Shown here in pieces: positions 54,131-61,956 of a stretch of DNA of 62,746 bases; the stretch's first letter is position 1, and each line of letters starts with the position of its first letter. The position numbers and the translations under genes were made by a program. The stretch lies in contig CAZJUQ010000044.1 of the NCBI GenBank assembly GCA_964549335.1, positions 1-62,746 on the forward strand, in the 5' to 3' direction. A model generated the notes under the pieces. The model ran no database searches, was not told the origin of the DNA, and worked only from the letters and a program-made list of their open reading frames with translations. The DNA is from Sulfidibacterium sp964549335. GTDB lineage: Bacteria; Bacteroidota; Bacteroidia; Bacteroidales; F082.

Positions 54131-54631
54131 ATGAAAACAACAAAAACTTTTTATTTATCGGTATTAACCGTAATGTTTGTTTTTCTTTTGAACGCTTCGT
54201 GTCAAAAAGACGACAACACCGGAGGTAACGATACCTGCAACGGGGTTATAAGCGTGAAAGCATCCGGTGCTTTGGACGATAATATCTGTTTTATTAACAG
54301 TAGTGATTTCGGATACACCGAAAACGAAAGGGTCTATCTGTCGGCATCAGGCAATAATCAAACTTACGGTTTCGACGTAAGCGTGGTTGCCAACGACGGA
54401 ACTTTTACCGGACCCGGCACCTACAACTGCGGGCAAGACCAACCGGGATTTGTCGAACTCGTTATTCACGGAAATGAAAACGAATTTTATAAATCCATAT
54501 CGGGAACAATAACCATTACCGAAGTTGACCAAAACCGTTTTAAAGGCTCCTTTAACGTGGAAGCCAAAGGCTATTACAATCAACAAGGAGTAACTTTATC
54601 GGGAACTTTTAATTATACGGGTAATAAATAG
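54131..54631 (+). CDS. Small lipoprotein of unknown function
   Basis: A 166-residue secreted lipoprotein: signal helix (about 6-22) then the lipobox LNASC with Cys24 and an acidic DD. The mature part looks all-beta: VSVVANDGTFTGPGTYNCG, then FYKSISGTITITEVDQNRFKGSFNVEAKG, then TLSGTFNYTG at the end. The strand pattern with a last GxFxxTG resembles DUF6252-like surface lipoproteins of Bacteroidota. I cannot name a function. Confidence 0.75.
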   Translation: MKTTKTFYLSVLTVMFVFLLNASCQKDDNTGGNDTCNGVISVKASGALDDNICFINSSDFGYTENERVYLSASGNNQTYGFDVSVVANDGTFTGPGTYNCGQDQPGFVELVIHGNENEFYKSISGTITITEVDQNRFKGSFNVEAKGYYNQQGVTLSGTFNYTGNK

Positions 54632-54666
54632 CGGTATCAATACAACCTTTTACCCGCATCTTTTTT
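54618..54666 (+). terminator. Possible weak terminator after the small lipoprotein gene
   Basis: CGGGTAA (54618-54624) pairs with TTACCCG (54650-54656) across a 25-nt loop that contains the stop codon. It is followed by CATC and six T. The long loop makes it weak. Confidence 0.35.
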
Positions 54667-54685
54667 CTTTAATGTAGCTGATTAA

Positions 54686-54726
54686 CCCGTTTGCGATGTT
54701 AAAAACATCCTATTTGTGCAAACGGG
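54686..54726 (+). other. Nested hairpin in the leader of the C25 protease gene
   Basis: Outer stem CCCGTTTGC/GCAAACGGG (54686-54694 with 54718-54726, 9 bp, perfect). It encloses an inner stem GATGTT/AACATC (54695-54700 with 54704-54709) with an AAA loop. It lies 30 nt before the ATG at 54756. It could be a terminator of the preceding gene, but no real T-run follows (CTTTATTG), so a leader structure is as likely. Confidence 0.5.
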
Positions 54727-54755
54727 CTTTATTGTATAATCTTAAATATATTTTT

Positions 54756-57700
54756 ATGAGTAAAACTAAAATCATCAGAATCAATATCGTGGCAGTGTTG
54801 TCACTTTTTATTTTCTCAAATATTTATTCACAAACACAAACCGTATCGTTTAAAGACGCCAAAGACAAAAACGGCATCAATATCATCAAACAAACAGCAA
54901 GCGGCTTGGAATTGGAATTTAGTATTGACAAATATTTTATTGAAAAGAAAGAGTTAGGAGGTACTTCAATGGACAAAATAACCATTGAGGGCGTTTTTTT
55001 ACCGGGTAATACGGGCGCACCGGACCTGCCTGTTTACAGCCGTTACATAGCCATTCCGCAAGGTGCTAACATTAAAACGGAAATTGATATATTAAAAAAA
55101 GAAAAAATAACCGGAAAAGAGATAATGCCGGCACCACGTATTCCAAAAGAGGATGAAGACGGCCCCCTTTTTTATGAAAAAGACAATAAAATTTATTCCA
55201 ATAACGCTTTCTATCCCGCCAAAAGCGTTACCGTTTCGAAACCCATGAAAATACGTGGTGTTGATGTAGTCATTATAAGTATCAGCCCTTTTCAATACAA
55301 TCCCGTTACAAAGGTCTTGAAAATAAATCGCGATATAAAAATAAAGCTTGATTTCGAAGGCGGTAACGGTCATTTCGGCGATGACAAATACCGCAGCAGA
55401 TATTGGGACCCCATAATTAAAGATAATATATTAAACCGGGAACAACTCCCCAAAATTGATTACTCGAAACGAAACTTACGTTCGGAAACAGGTTACGAAT
55501 ATATAATAATAACACCCGACGATCCGGGATTTACCGCATGGGCTGACAGCATAAGACTATTCAGAATAAAACAGGGAATAAAAACCGCCGTAGTAACAAC
55601 TTCGGAAATCGGGGGCAATACAACAACGGCTATTGAACATTACGTTGACAGTGTTTATACTTACAGCGACATTCCCCCTTCGGCAATACTCCTTTTGGGC
55701 GATTACGGTTTTACGGGTAACACCATAATTTCTCCCGTTTACGACGACTACTGCATTTCCGATAATATTTATGCCGATGTCGATCACGACAACCTCCCCG
55801 ACATTGTTTTTGCCCGTATCACCGCTCAAAACGAAACTGAACTGGCACACATGGTTACAAAATTTTTAAATTACGAACGCAATCCGCCTACAAATCCCGG
55901 CTTTTATGACCATCCTATTACTGCTATGGGTTGGCAAACCGAAAGGTGGTTTCAACTTTGCTCGGAAACCGTTGCGGGATTCTTCGAAAACAGCCTCGGC
56001 AAACACCCCGTTCGTGAAAATGCCATTTATCAGGGAAATCCTGCCGCAGGAACATGGTCAACAGCTTCCAATACAAATATCATAATAAACACTTTCGGAG
56101 AAAGCGGACTGGGATATATTCCAAATTCCCCGTCCTACCTTACCGATTGGGGGGGTAATGCAACCCGCGTAAACAATGATATTAACAGCGGAGCATTCCT
56201 TTTGCAACACCGCGACCATGGAGGAACTACCGGCTGGGGCGAACCCGATTACGGAAACAACAATATTAACGGGCTTTACAATACCGACCTTACCTGGATA
56301 TTCTCAATAAACTGTTTGACGGGAAAATTCAATATTCAGGGAGAGTGTTTCGCCGAAAAATTTCACCGCTATACCCATAACGGACAAAACAGCGGAGCCC
56401 TGGGAATAACGGCAGCCACCGAAGTATCCTATTCTTTTGTAAACGACACTTACGTCTGGGGAATGTACGACAATATGTGGCCACAATTTTTACCCGATTA
56501 CGGAACAAATCCCCAATCGAGAGCTATTTTACCTGCTTTCGGTAATGCAGCGGGAAAATATTTCCTCCAACAGTCAAGTTGGCCGTCAAACCCCGGAAAT
56601 AAAGAGGTAACATATTATCTGTTCCATTCGCACGGCGGAGCTTTCTCGAGGCTCTATTCCGAAATCCCACAGAACTTAACCGTTAACCACGACCCCGTAA
56701 TGTTTGCCGGATTAGACCATTTTACCGTTTCCGCCGACGAGGGAGCCTTTATCAGTCTTACGGTCGGCGACCAAATAATAGGTACCGCCGAAGCAACGGG
56801 AGAACCCTTGGAAATATCCGTTATTCCCCAGTTGCCAGGCACTTTTGTCGACATAGTGGTAACAAAACAAAATTATTACAGGTATCAAAACCGCATTCAG
56901 GTGATTCCACCCGACGGCCCTTATTGTATTTACGACAGCCACTCATTAAACGACTCGCTGGGAAACAATAACGGCAGTCCCGATTTTAACGAAAAGCTTT
57001 TTGTCAACATGACCGTGAAAAACCTCGGAAACGAAGACGGACAAAACGTGAATGTACGGTTGGTTTCGGATGACAATTACATATCCTTTGTCGATTCAAC
57101 GGAAATATACGAAATAATTCCGTCGGGTTCGGCAACAACAAAACAAAGAGCATATACCATTCAGGTGAGCGACAGCATTCCCGACCAACATACAATACAA
57201 TTCAACGTTGTTGCCAGCGACGAAAACGACAGTGTTTGGAACAGTAAATTTACAATGACATTTAATGCTCCCAAAATTGCAATATCAACATTCTCGATTG
57301 ACGATTCAGATTCGGGTAACGGCGACGGCGTTCTCGATCCCGGAGAAACCGCAAATATTTTAATAGGCATTAAAAACAAAGGTCACAGTATTGCATATGA
57401 TGTGGTGTCATTACTCGAAAGTTCAACTCCATTTGTAACGGTCAACAGTGCAAACTATTCATTCGACAATCTGGAAACCGGAACACAAAAAGAGGCAACA
57501 TTTAACGTTACCGTGGCAAACAATACTCCCGTGGGTTTTGTTGCCGAACTAATTTGCAACGTCTCAACGGCTGGATATTCGGTAACAAGAAAATATTACC
57601 CCAAAATCCAATCGATGATAGAAGATTTCGAAACGGGAGACTTCAGCAAATACGAATGGGAAATGTCGGGAACCCAACCATGGACCATTTCCACTCAAAA

Positions 57701-58850
57701 CGTTTTCGAAGGAACTTATTCAGCCAAATCGGGTAATATCGGCGACAGCAAAAACTCCATGCTATTTATCTCATACGAAGTTATGGCCGACGACACAATA
57801 CGATTTTACAGAAAAATTTCGTCGGAAAAAGATTACGACATCCTGTTCTTTTATATCGACACACAAATTATTGACCAATGGAGCGGAACCGGCGAGGGTT
57901 GGGTTTATGAGAAATATCCCGTTACAGCAGGACATCACACCTTTATGTGGATGTACCGCAAAGATTATTCCTCATCATCGGGCGACGACTGTGCCATGTT
58001 AGACCTTATAGAACTTCCGACAAAACTGATGACTACCATGTCGGCAGGTATCGACGGCGAAACATGCTACAATCAACAATACCGCTGCGATGCCATTGCC
58101 ACTTATTACGACTCGTTATACTGGTCAACCTCCGGCGACGGCACTTTCAGTAACAACCATGAAATAAATCCCCTCTATTTGCCAGGCACGCAAGATGCGG
58201 AAAACGGTTTCGCATTTCTGAAACTAAATGTTTACGGTAGCGACGGGAATTTTTACGAGGACAGTATAAAACTTTCGGTAAAATCGTTCCCTGACAAACC
58301 AAACATGCCCGTGGGTCCCGACACGGTGGATGTATTTACGGTTACGGAAACAACCGTCAGTGTTAACAGAGTGGAAACCGCCGAAAGCTACAAATGGGAA
58401 ATTTATCCCCCCGAAGCAGGCGAAACCAACGGCAACGACACTTCGGCTTTAGTGGTCTGGAACCCCGACTATTTGGATTACGCTTGGATTAAAGTAATGG
58501 CATCAAACAATTGCGGCGACAGTGAATTTTCCGATTCTTTGCAAATATACGTGGACAACACTTCGGACGTTAAAAACAACTTTGCCGGCACAAAACTTAC
58601 GGTCGTTCCAAATCCCAATAACGGCAACTTTGTCTTAAAAGCTGCTTTGGGCAATAGCAATAGTACGGTTTCGTTGCACATATACAATGCCAACGGAAAT
58701 GAGGTGTTTGCAAAAACGGTTAATTTATCCGGCGGCAAATTGGTTTACCGTTTCAAGGGATTTAACCTTCCTGACGGAATGTACTTCATAATAATAAATT
58801 CGGACGACGGTAATAAAATCATAAAAAAAGTATTGATAAACCGGTTCTAA
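54756..58850 (+). CDS. Gingipain-like C25 peptidase with T9SS C-terminal domain
   Basis: A secreted cysteine protease of 1364 residues. The signal peptide ends near IYSQ (residue 26). A C25 prodomain-like region precedes the catalytic domain (about 240-640). His488 in HRDHGGTTGW and Cys520 in FSINCLTGKF form the dyad, 32 residues apart as in gingipains. Ig-like and CARDB-like modules follow (e.g. DGVLDPGETANILIGIKN). The end is a type A sorting domain: VVPNPNNGNFVLK, then HIYNANGNEVF and LPDGMYFIIINSDDGNKIIKKVLI. It should be exported by the type IX system and anchored or released. The T9SS machinery genes are not here. The size and the presence of a sorting tail argue against it being PorU itself. 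Confidence 0.92.
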   Translation: MSKTKIIRINIVAVLSLFIFSNIYSQTQTVSFKDAKDKNGINIIKQTASGLELEFSIDKYFIEKKELGGTSMDKITIEGVFLPGNTGAPDLPVYSRYIAIPQGANIKTEIDILKKEKITGKEIMPAPRIPKEDEDGPLFYEKDNKIYSNNAFYPAKSVTVSKPMKIRGVDVVIISISPFQYNPVTKVLKINRDIKIKLDFEGGNGHFGDDKYRSRYWDPIIKDNILNREQLPKIDYSKRNLRSETGYEYIIITPDDPGFTAWADSIRLFRIKQGIKTAVVTTSEIGGNTTTAIEHYVDSVYTYSDIPPSAILLLGDYGFTGNTIISPVYDDYCISDNIYADVDHDNLPDIVFARITAQNETELAHMVTKFLNYERNPPTNPGFYDHPITAMGWQTERWFQLCSETVAGFFENSLGKHPVRENAIYQGNPAAGTWSTASNTNIIINTFGESGLGYIPNSPSYLTDWGGNATRVNNDINSGAFLLQHRDHGGTTGWGEPDYGNNNINGLYNTDLTWIFSINCLTGKFNIQGECFAEKFHRYTHNGQNSGALGITAATEVSYSFVNDTYVWGMYDNMWPQFLPDYGTNPQSRAILPAFGNAAGKYFLQQSSWPSNPGNKEVTYYLFHSHGGAFSRLYSEIPQNLTVNHDPVMFAGLDHFTVSADEGAFISLTVGDQIIGTAEATGEPLEISVIPQLPGTFVDIVVTKQNYYRYQNRIQVIPPDGPYCIYDSHSLNDSLGNNNGSPDFNEKLFVNMTVKNLGNEDGQNVNVRLVSDDNYISFVDSTEIYEIIPSGSATTKQRAYTIQVSDSIPDQHTIQFNVVASDENDSVWNSKFTMTFNAPKIAISTFSIDDSDSGNGDGVLDPGETANILIGIKNKGHSIAYDVVSLLESSTPFVTVNSANYSFDNLETGTQKEATFNVTVANNTPVGFVAELICNVSTAGYSVTRKYYPKIQSMIEDFETGDFSKYEWEMSGTQPWTISTQNVFEGTYSAKSGNIGDSKNSMLFISYEVMADDTIRFYRKISSEKDYDILFFYIDTQIIDQWSGTGEGWVYEKYPVTAGHHTFMWMYRKDYSSSSGDDCAMLDLIELPTKLMTTMSAGIDGETCYNQQYRCDAIATYYDSLYWSTSGDGTFSNNHEINPLYLPGTQDAENGFAFLKLNVYGSDGNFYEDSIKLSVKSFPDKPNMPVGPDTVDVFTVTETTVSVNRVETAESYKWEIYPPEAGETNGNDTSALVVWNPDYLDYAWIKVMASNNCGDSEFSDSLQIYVDNTSDVKNNFAGTKLTVVPNPNNGNFVLKAALGNSNSTVSLHIYNANGNEVFAKTVNLSGGKLVYRFKGFNLPDGMYFIIINSDDGNKIIKKVLINRF

Positions 58851-58862
58851 CATCCGGTTTTT
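58838..58862 (+). terminator. Terminator hairpin after the C25 protease gene
   Basis: AAACCGG (58838-58844) pairs with CCGGTTT (58854-58860), loop of 9 nt that includes the stop codon, followed by TT. A short but plausible rho-independent terminator. Confidence 0.5.
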
Positions 58863-58888
58863 GTAAACATATAAACAGAACACTTTTT

Positions 58889-58984
58889 AAGCGCAAATCC
58901 GGAATTAATACTTTATTCAATCCCTTTTGCAAATAGTAAAAAAGGGACACTTTATAAAGCGTAAATAACTCCGGTTTTGCGCTT
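58889..58984. repeat. 96-nt palindromic element with nested stem and internal direct repeat
   Basis: The ends (58889-58903 and 58970-58984) are 15-bp inverted copies with one mismatch. Inside, TCCCTTTT (58921-58928) pairs with AAAAGGGA (58940-58947). The block CACTTTTTAAGCGCAAAT at 58881 recurs imperfectly at 58948 (CACTTTATAAAGCGTAAAT), each followed by CCGG. I did not find a second copy in the window. It lies between the protease terminator and the tryptophanase promoter. Confidence 0.6.
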
Positions 58985-59025
58985 TTGTTTTTCACAACAC
59001 ATACTAACCATACCGACATGTATAA

Positions 59026-59055
59026 TTGTATTTATAAAAATAATTTGTACCTTTG
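59026..59055 (+). promoter_or_regulatory. Promoter of tnaA
   Basis: TTG (59026-59028) and TACCTTTG (59048-59055), exactly 19 bp apart. The predicted start near 59062 gives a leader of about 148 nt, long for this genome. Confidence 0.65.
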
Positions 59056-59075
59056 GCATCAAGTTTTTTTTGAAA

Positions 59076-59144
59076 ATGGATTTTATTTTCGAAATATCCC
59101 CAAAATACACATTCCTCAATATTAAGGAAAGAGACAGGTTTTAA
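59076..59144 (+). CDS. Possible 22-codon leader peptide upstream of tnaA
   Basis: An ATG at 59076 opens a 22-residue frame (MDFIFEISPKYTFLNIKERD then RF) ending at TAA 59142, within the predicted tnaA leader. In enterobacteria a 24-residue TnaC peptide controls tnaA. The order K-aromatic-FxNI-basic-D here is loosely like TnaC's KWFNID, but there is no Trp, which TnaC needs. Its end lies in the hairpin 59130-59170. This may be coincidence; there is no good ribosome-binding site. Confidence 0.25.
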   Translation: MDFIFEISPKYTFLNIKERDRF

Positions 59145-59170
59145 CACCTTTTGCAATCTTTTTTGTCTCT
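59130..59170 (+). promoter_or_regulatory. Leader hairpin before tnaA (possible attenuator)
   Basis: AGAGACA (59130-59136) pairs with TGTCTCT (59164-59170), enclosing a 27-nt pyrimidine-rich loop and the stop of the leader frame. A run of seven T follows at about 59184-59190, 13 nt away, too far for a classic terminator. Confidence 0.4.
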
Positions 59171-59209
59171 ATTAATAAATTTCCTTTTTTTAATATAAAA
59201 TTTAATATT

Positions 59210-60586
59210 ATGGAATTACCATTTTCAGAATCGTATAAGATAAAAGTAGTGGAAAACATATACCGCAGTACGCGGGAAGAACGCATAGGATGGATAAAAA
59301 ACGCCAAATACAACCTTTTCAATCTCAAAAGCAATCAGGTGTTTATAGATTTGCTTACCGATTCGGGGACAGGTGCCATGAGCGATAAACAATGGGCGGC
59401 AATGATGGTAGGCGACGAAAGTTATGCCGGAGCCTCCTCTTACTATAAACTTAAAGATGCCATTAAGGATATCACCGGCTTTGAATATTTTTTGCCCACT
59501 CATCAAGGACGCGCTGCCGAAAACGTCTTGTTTTCGAGCCTTATAAAAGAGGGGGATATTATTCCCGGAAATTCACATTTCGATACCACGAAAGGACATA
59601 TTGAGTTCAGAAAAGCACATGCCGTGGATTGTACCATCGACGAAGCATTTCATACCGAACTCGACCACCCTTTTAAAGGAAATTTGGATTTGAACAAACT
59701 GGAAAGTGTTCTTAAAAAATATCCCAAAGAGAAAATACCTTTGATAATTGTTACAATAACGTGTAACTCGTCGGGAGGACAGCCCGTTTCAATGGAAAAT
59801 ATGCGGCAGGTAAAACAGCTTGCCGGCAGATACGGTATCCCCGTTTTTTACGATTCGGCACGTTTTGCCGAAAACGCATATTTTATCAAACTCAGGGAAA
59901 AAGGTTATAAAGACAAATCGATACGTGAAATTGTTCGCGAAATGTTCGGATATGCCGACGGAATGACAATGAGCAGTAAAAAAGATGCCATAGTAAATAT
60001 GGGAGGTTTTATAGGTTTCAGGCACAAAGAGCATTTCGATAATGCCACCATGTACAACATAATGTTCGAAGGGTATATAACTTACGGCGGCATGTCGGGG
60101 CGCGATATGAACGCACTGGCACAAGGATTGTACGATGGCACCGATTTTCATTACCTTGAAACACGCATTAAACAGGTGGCATATCTGGGCAACAAGTTAA
60201 GGGATTATGGCATTCCGGTTCAGTATCCGTTTGGGGGACATGCCGTTTTTGTGGATGCCAAGCGGTTTTTACCCAAAGTACCAAAAGAGCAATTTGTAGC
60301 ACAAACGCTTGGGATAGAGCTTTACATCGAAGGTGGCGTGCGTGGAGTGGAGATAGGAACCCTTCTTGCCGACCGCGATCCCCAAACGCGGAAAAACCGT
60401 TATCCCGAATTGGAACTCTTAAGGCTTGCCATTCCACGACGTGTTTATACCAATAACCATATGGACCATGTTGCGGTTTCGTTAATTAACGTCTTCGACC
60501 GGCGCGACAAAATTACTTCGGGTTACAAAATATTGAAAGAGGCTCCCATAATGAGGCATTTTACTGTGGAATTGGAAAAAATTTAG
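59210..60586 (+). CDS. tnaA: Tryptophanase (tryptophan indole-lyase)
   Basis: PLP enzyme that splits tryptophan into indole, pyruvate and ammonia. The 458 residues include FIDLLTDSGTGAM, PTHQGRAAEN, the cofactor Lys258 in MSSKKDAIVNMGG, and SARFAENAYFIK. It belongs to the family shared with tyrosine phenol-lyase. FDTT (124-127) and VEIG (380-383) match tryptophanase, where tyrosine phenol-lyase has FTTT and MERG, the latter with the phenol-binding Arg. Some stretches (MSDKQWA) look like phenol-lyase, so the call rests on the active site. Monocistronic with a long leader; no Trp permease is adjacent. Stops 6 nt from convergent meaB. Confidence 0.88.
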   Translation: MELPFSESYKIKVVENIYRSTREERIGWIKNAKYNLFNLKSNQVFIDLLTDSGTGAMSDKQWAAMMVGDESYAGASSYYKLKDAIKDITGFEYFLPTHQGRAAENVLFSSLIKEGDIIPGNSHFDTTKGHIEFRKAHAVDCTIDEAFHTELDHPFKGNLDLNKLESVLKKYPKEKIPLIIVTITCNSSGGQPVSMENMRQVKQLAGRYGIPVFYDSARFAENAYFIKLREKGYKDKSIREIVREMFGYADGMTMSSKKDAIVNMGGFIGFRHKEHFDNATMYNIMFEGYITYGGMSGRDMNALAQGLYDGTDFHYLETRIKQVAYLGNKLRDYGIPVQYPFGGHAVFVDAKRFLPKVPKEQFVAQTLGIELYIEGGVRGVEIGTLLADRDPQTRKNRYPELELLRLAIPRRVYTNNHMDHVAVSLINVFDRRDKITSGYKILKEAPIMRHFTVELEKI

Positions 60587-60592
60587 CGTAAT

Positions 60593-61684
60593 TCACTTGG
60601 CGAAATAAACTTTTAAAATTTCGTCTGCCGCCTCGTACGGTGAAATCTCTTTGGAACTTATCTTTTTTCGATATGTGTCGTAAAGATGTTTCATGTTTTT
60701 ATCTTGAAAAAAGGCATCAATTAGAGCATTACGGATATTTTGCTCAAAAAGGGAAACATCTTGTTCTTTTCTGTTTTTGTCAAAAAATCCGTTTTTCTTA
60801 GTTACGGCGAGAAAATGTTTAACGGCATCATCAATTGTATCGAGTCCCGTGCCGTTAACAGCCGAAGCTGTGATGACTTTAGGTTTCCAACCGCTTTCCA
60901 AAGGCGGAAACAGATGTAAAGCGTTTTCGTATTCACGCTTGGCAAGTTGCGCTCTTTTTATATTGTCGCCGTCGGCTTTGTTTATTATCAAAAGGTCTGC
61001 CATCTCCATAATTCCCCGTTTTATTCCTTGCAGTTCGTCACCACCTCCGGCGAGCAAAAGCAAAAGGAAAAAATCGGTAATTTTAGCCACTTCTGTCTCC
61101 GATTGTCCCACTCCTACCGTTTCCACAAAAACAGTATCGTATCCCGCCGCTTCGCACAAAATAATGCTTTCGCGGGTTTTTCGTGCCACCCCACCCAAAG
61201 TTCCGGCACTTGCCGAAGGCCGTATATATGCATTGGCATTTATACTCAGCCGTTCCATTCTTGTTTTGTCGCCGAGGATACTCCCTTTGGTGCGGGTACT
61301 GCTCGGGTCAATTGACAAAACGGCAACTTTGCCTCCCCTTTCTATTTTATACAATCCGTACGCCTCTATAAAGGTACTTTTGCCAACACCCGGCACACCG
61401 GTAATGCCAATTCGAACAGAATTTCCCGAATGCGGCAAACACATGTTAATAAGTTCGCGGGCACTTTGCTGGTCACCGGGCAAACGGCTTTCAATCATCG
61501 TTATGGCTCGGCTCAGTGAAGTGCGATCCCCTTTTAATATTCCGTCGAAAAGTGCAGCTACGTTAACATTACGCTTCTTATATCTCGATAACTTGCTCTC
61601 CAGCAACGGATTTACCACGGGAGGCTGTTCAACGCCTTCGTTTACCTTTAAAGTATTTGCCCCGTTATCAATTTTGTTTTTCAT
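60593..61684 (-). CDS. meaB: Methylmalonyl-CoA mutase-associated GTPase MeaB
   Basis: G3E-family GTPase that protects and gates cofactor loading of methylmalonyl-CoA mutase. From ATG 61684 it has 363 residues: Walker A GITGVPGVGKSTF, then SIDPSSTRTKGSILGDKTRM, the switch region VETVGVGQSE, and the NKAD guanine-specificity motif. Its substrate enzyme is not in the window, but the cobalamin adenosyltransferase at 23.5-24.1 kb serves the same pathway. An in-frame ATG at 61726 adds 14 residues and is less likely. Confidence 0.94.
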   Translation of the reverse strand: MKNKIDNGANTLKVNEGVEQPPVVNPLLESKLSRYKKRNVNVAALFDGILKGDRTSLSRAITMIESRLPGDQQSARELINMCLPHSGNSVRIGITGVPGVGKSTFIEAYGLYKIERGGKVAVLSIDPSSTRTKGSILGDKTRMERLSINANAYIRPSASAGTLGGVARKTRESIILCEAAGYDTVFVETVGVGQSETEVAKITDFFLLLLLAGGGDELQGIKRGIMEMADLLIINKADGDNIKRAQLAKREYENALHLFPPLESGWKPKVITASAVNGTGLDTIDDAVKHFLAVTKKNGFFDKNRKEQDVSLFEQNIRNALIDAFFQDKNMKHLYDTYRKKISSKEISPYEAADEILKVYFAK

Positions 61685-61742
61685 TGCTGTTATCACAAAA
61701 CAACTGCAAATGAACATTGTGTTCAATGCATCAAATTATACA

Positions 61743-61750
61743 CAAACATA
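61743..61750 (-). promoter_or_regulatory. Bacteroidota -7 element for meaB
   Basis: Reads TATGTTTG on the minus strand, 59 nt before the ATG at 61684, with a TTG 17 bp upstream (61770-61768). This supports the shorter MeaB start. Confidence 0.45.
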
Positions 61751-61928
61751 TGAAAAAATTCAATGTGCAACTCCCGCCCCAAAAACCTCAGTAAAATATT
61801 TTACTTTAAAAAGACAAACAGGTTAATAAGTTTTTCAGGATTGAATGTATGTATAACTTTAGTCAAATGTTCACTTTACAATTCGGTGTAAAAAACCAAT
61901 AAATACAAGAAAAAATTGGAAAATAATG

Positions 61929-61936
61929 TATTTTTG
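61929..61936 (+). promoter_or_regulatory. Bacteroidota -7 element for the DNA methyltransferase gene
   Basis: TATTTTTG, 20 nt before ATG 61957. An AGAGG site (61946-61950) lies 6 nt before the ATG, one of the few good ribosome-binding sites in the window. Confidence 0.5.
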
Positions 61937-61956
61937 CTTAAAATTAGAGGTGTGCA

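Noticed and set aside
54756..58850. PorU, the T9SS sortase
   Set aside because: It shares the C25 fold, but this protein has extra Ig/CARDB-like modules and an ordinary type A sorting tail, fitting a secreted protease.
59210..60586. Tyrosine phenol-lyase as the identity of the PLP lyase
   Set aside because: Some segments resemble it, but FDTT and VEIG at the substrate-specificity positions match tryptophanase, and the Arg that binds the phenol is Ile382.
60777..61826. Long open frame (349 codons) on the plus strand opposite meaB
   Set aside because: It is antisense to a clear MeaB with all GTPase motifs, its translation has no domain pattern, and it spans the meaB start region. Long antisense frames are common here because of codon bias.
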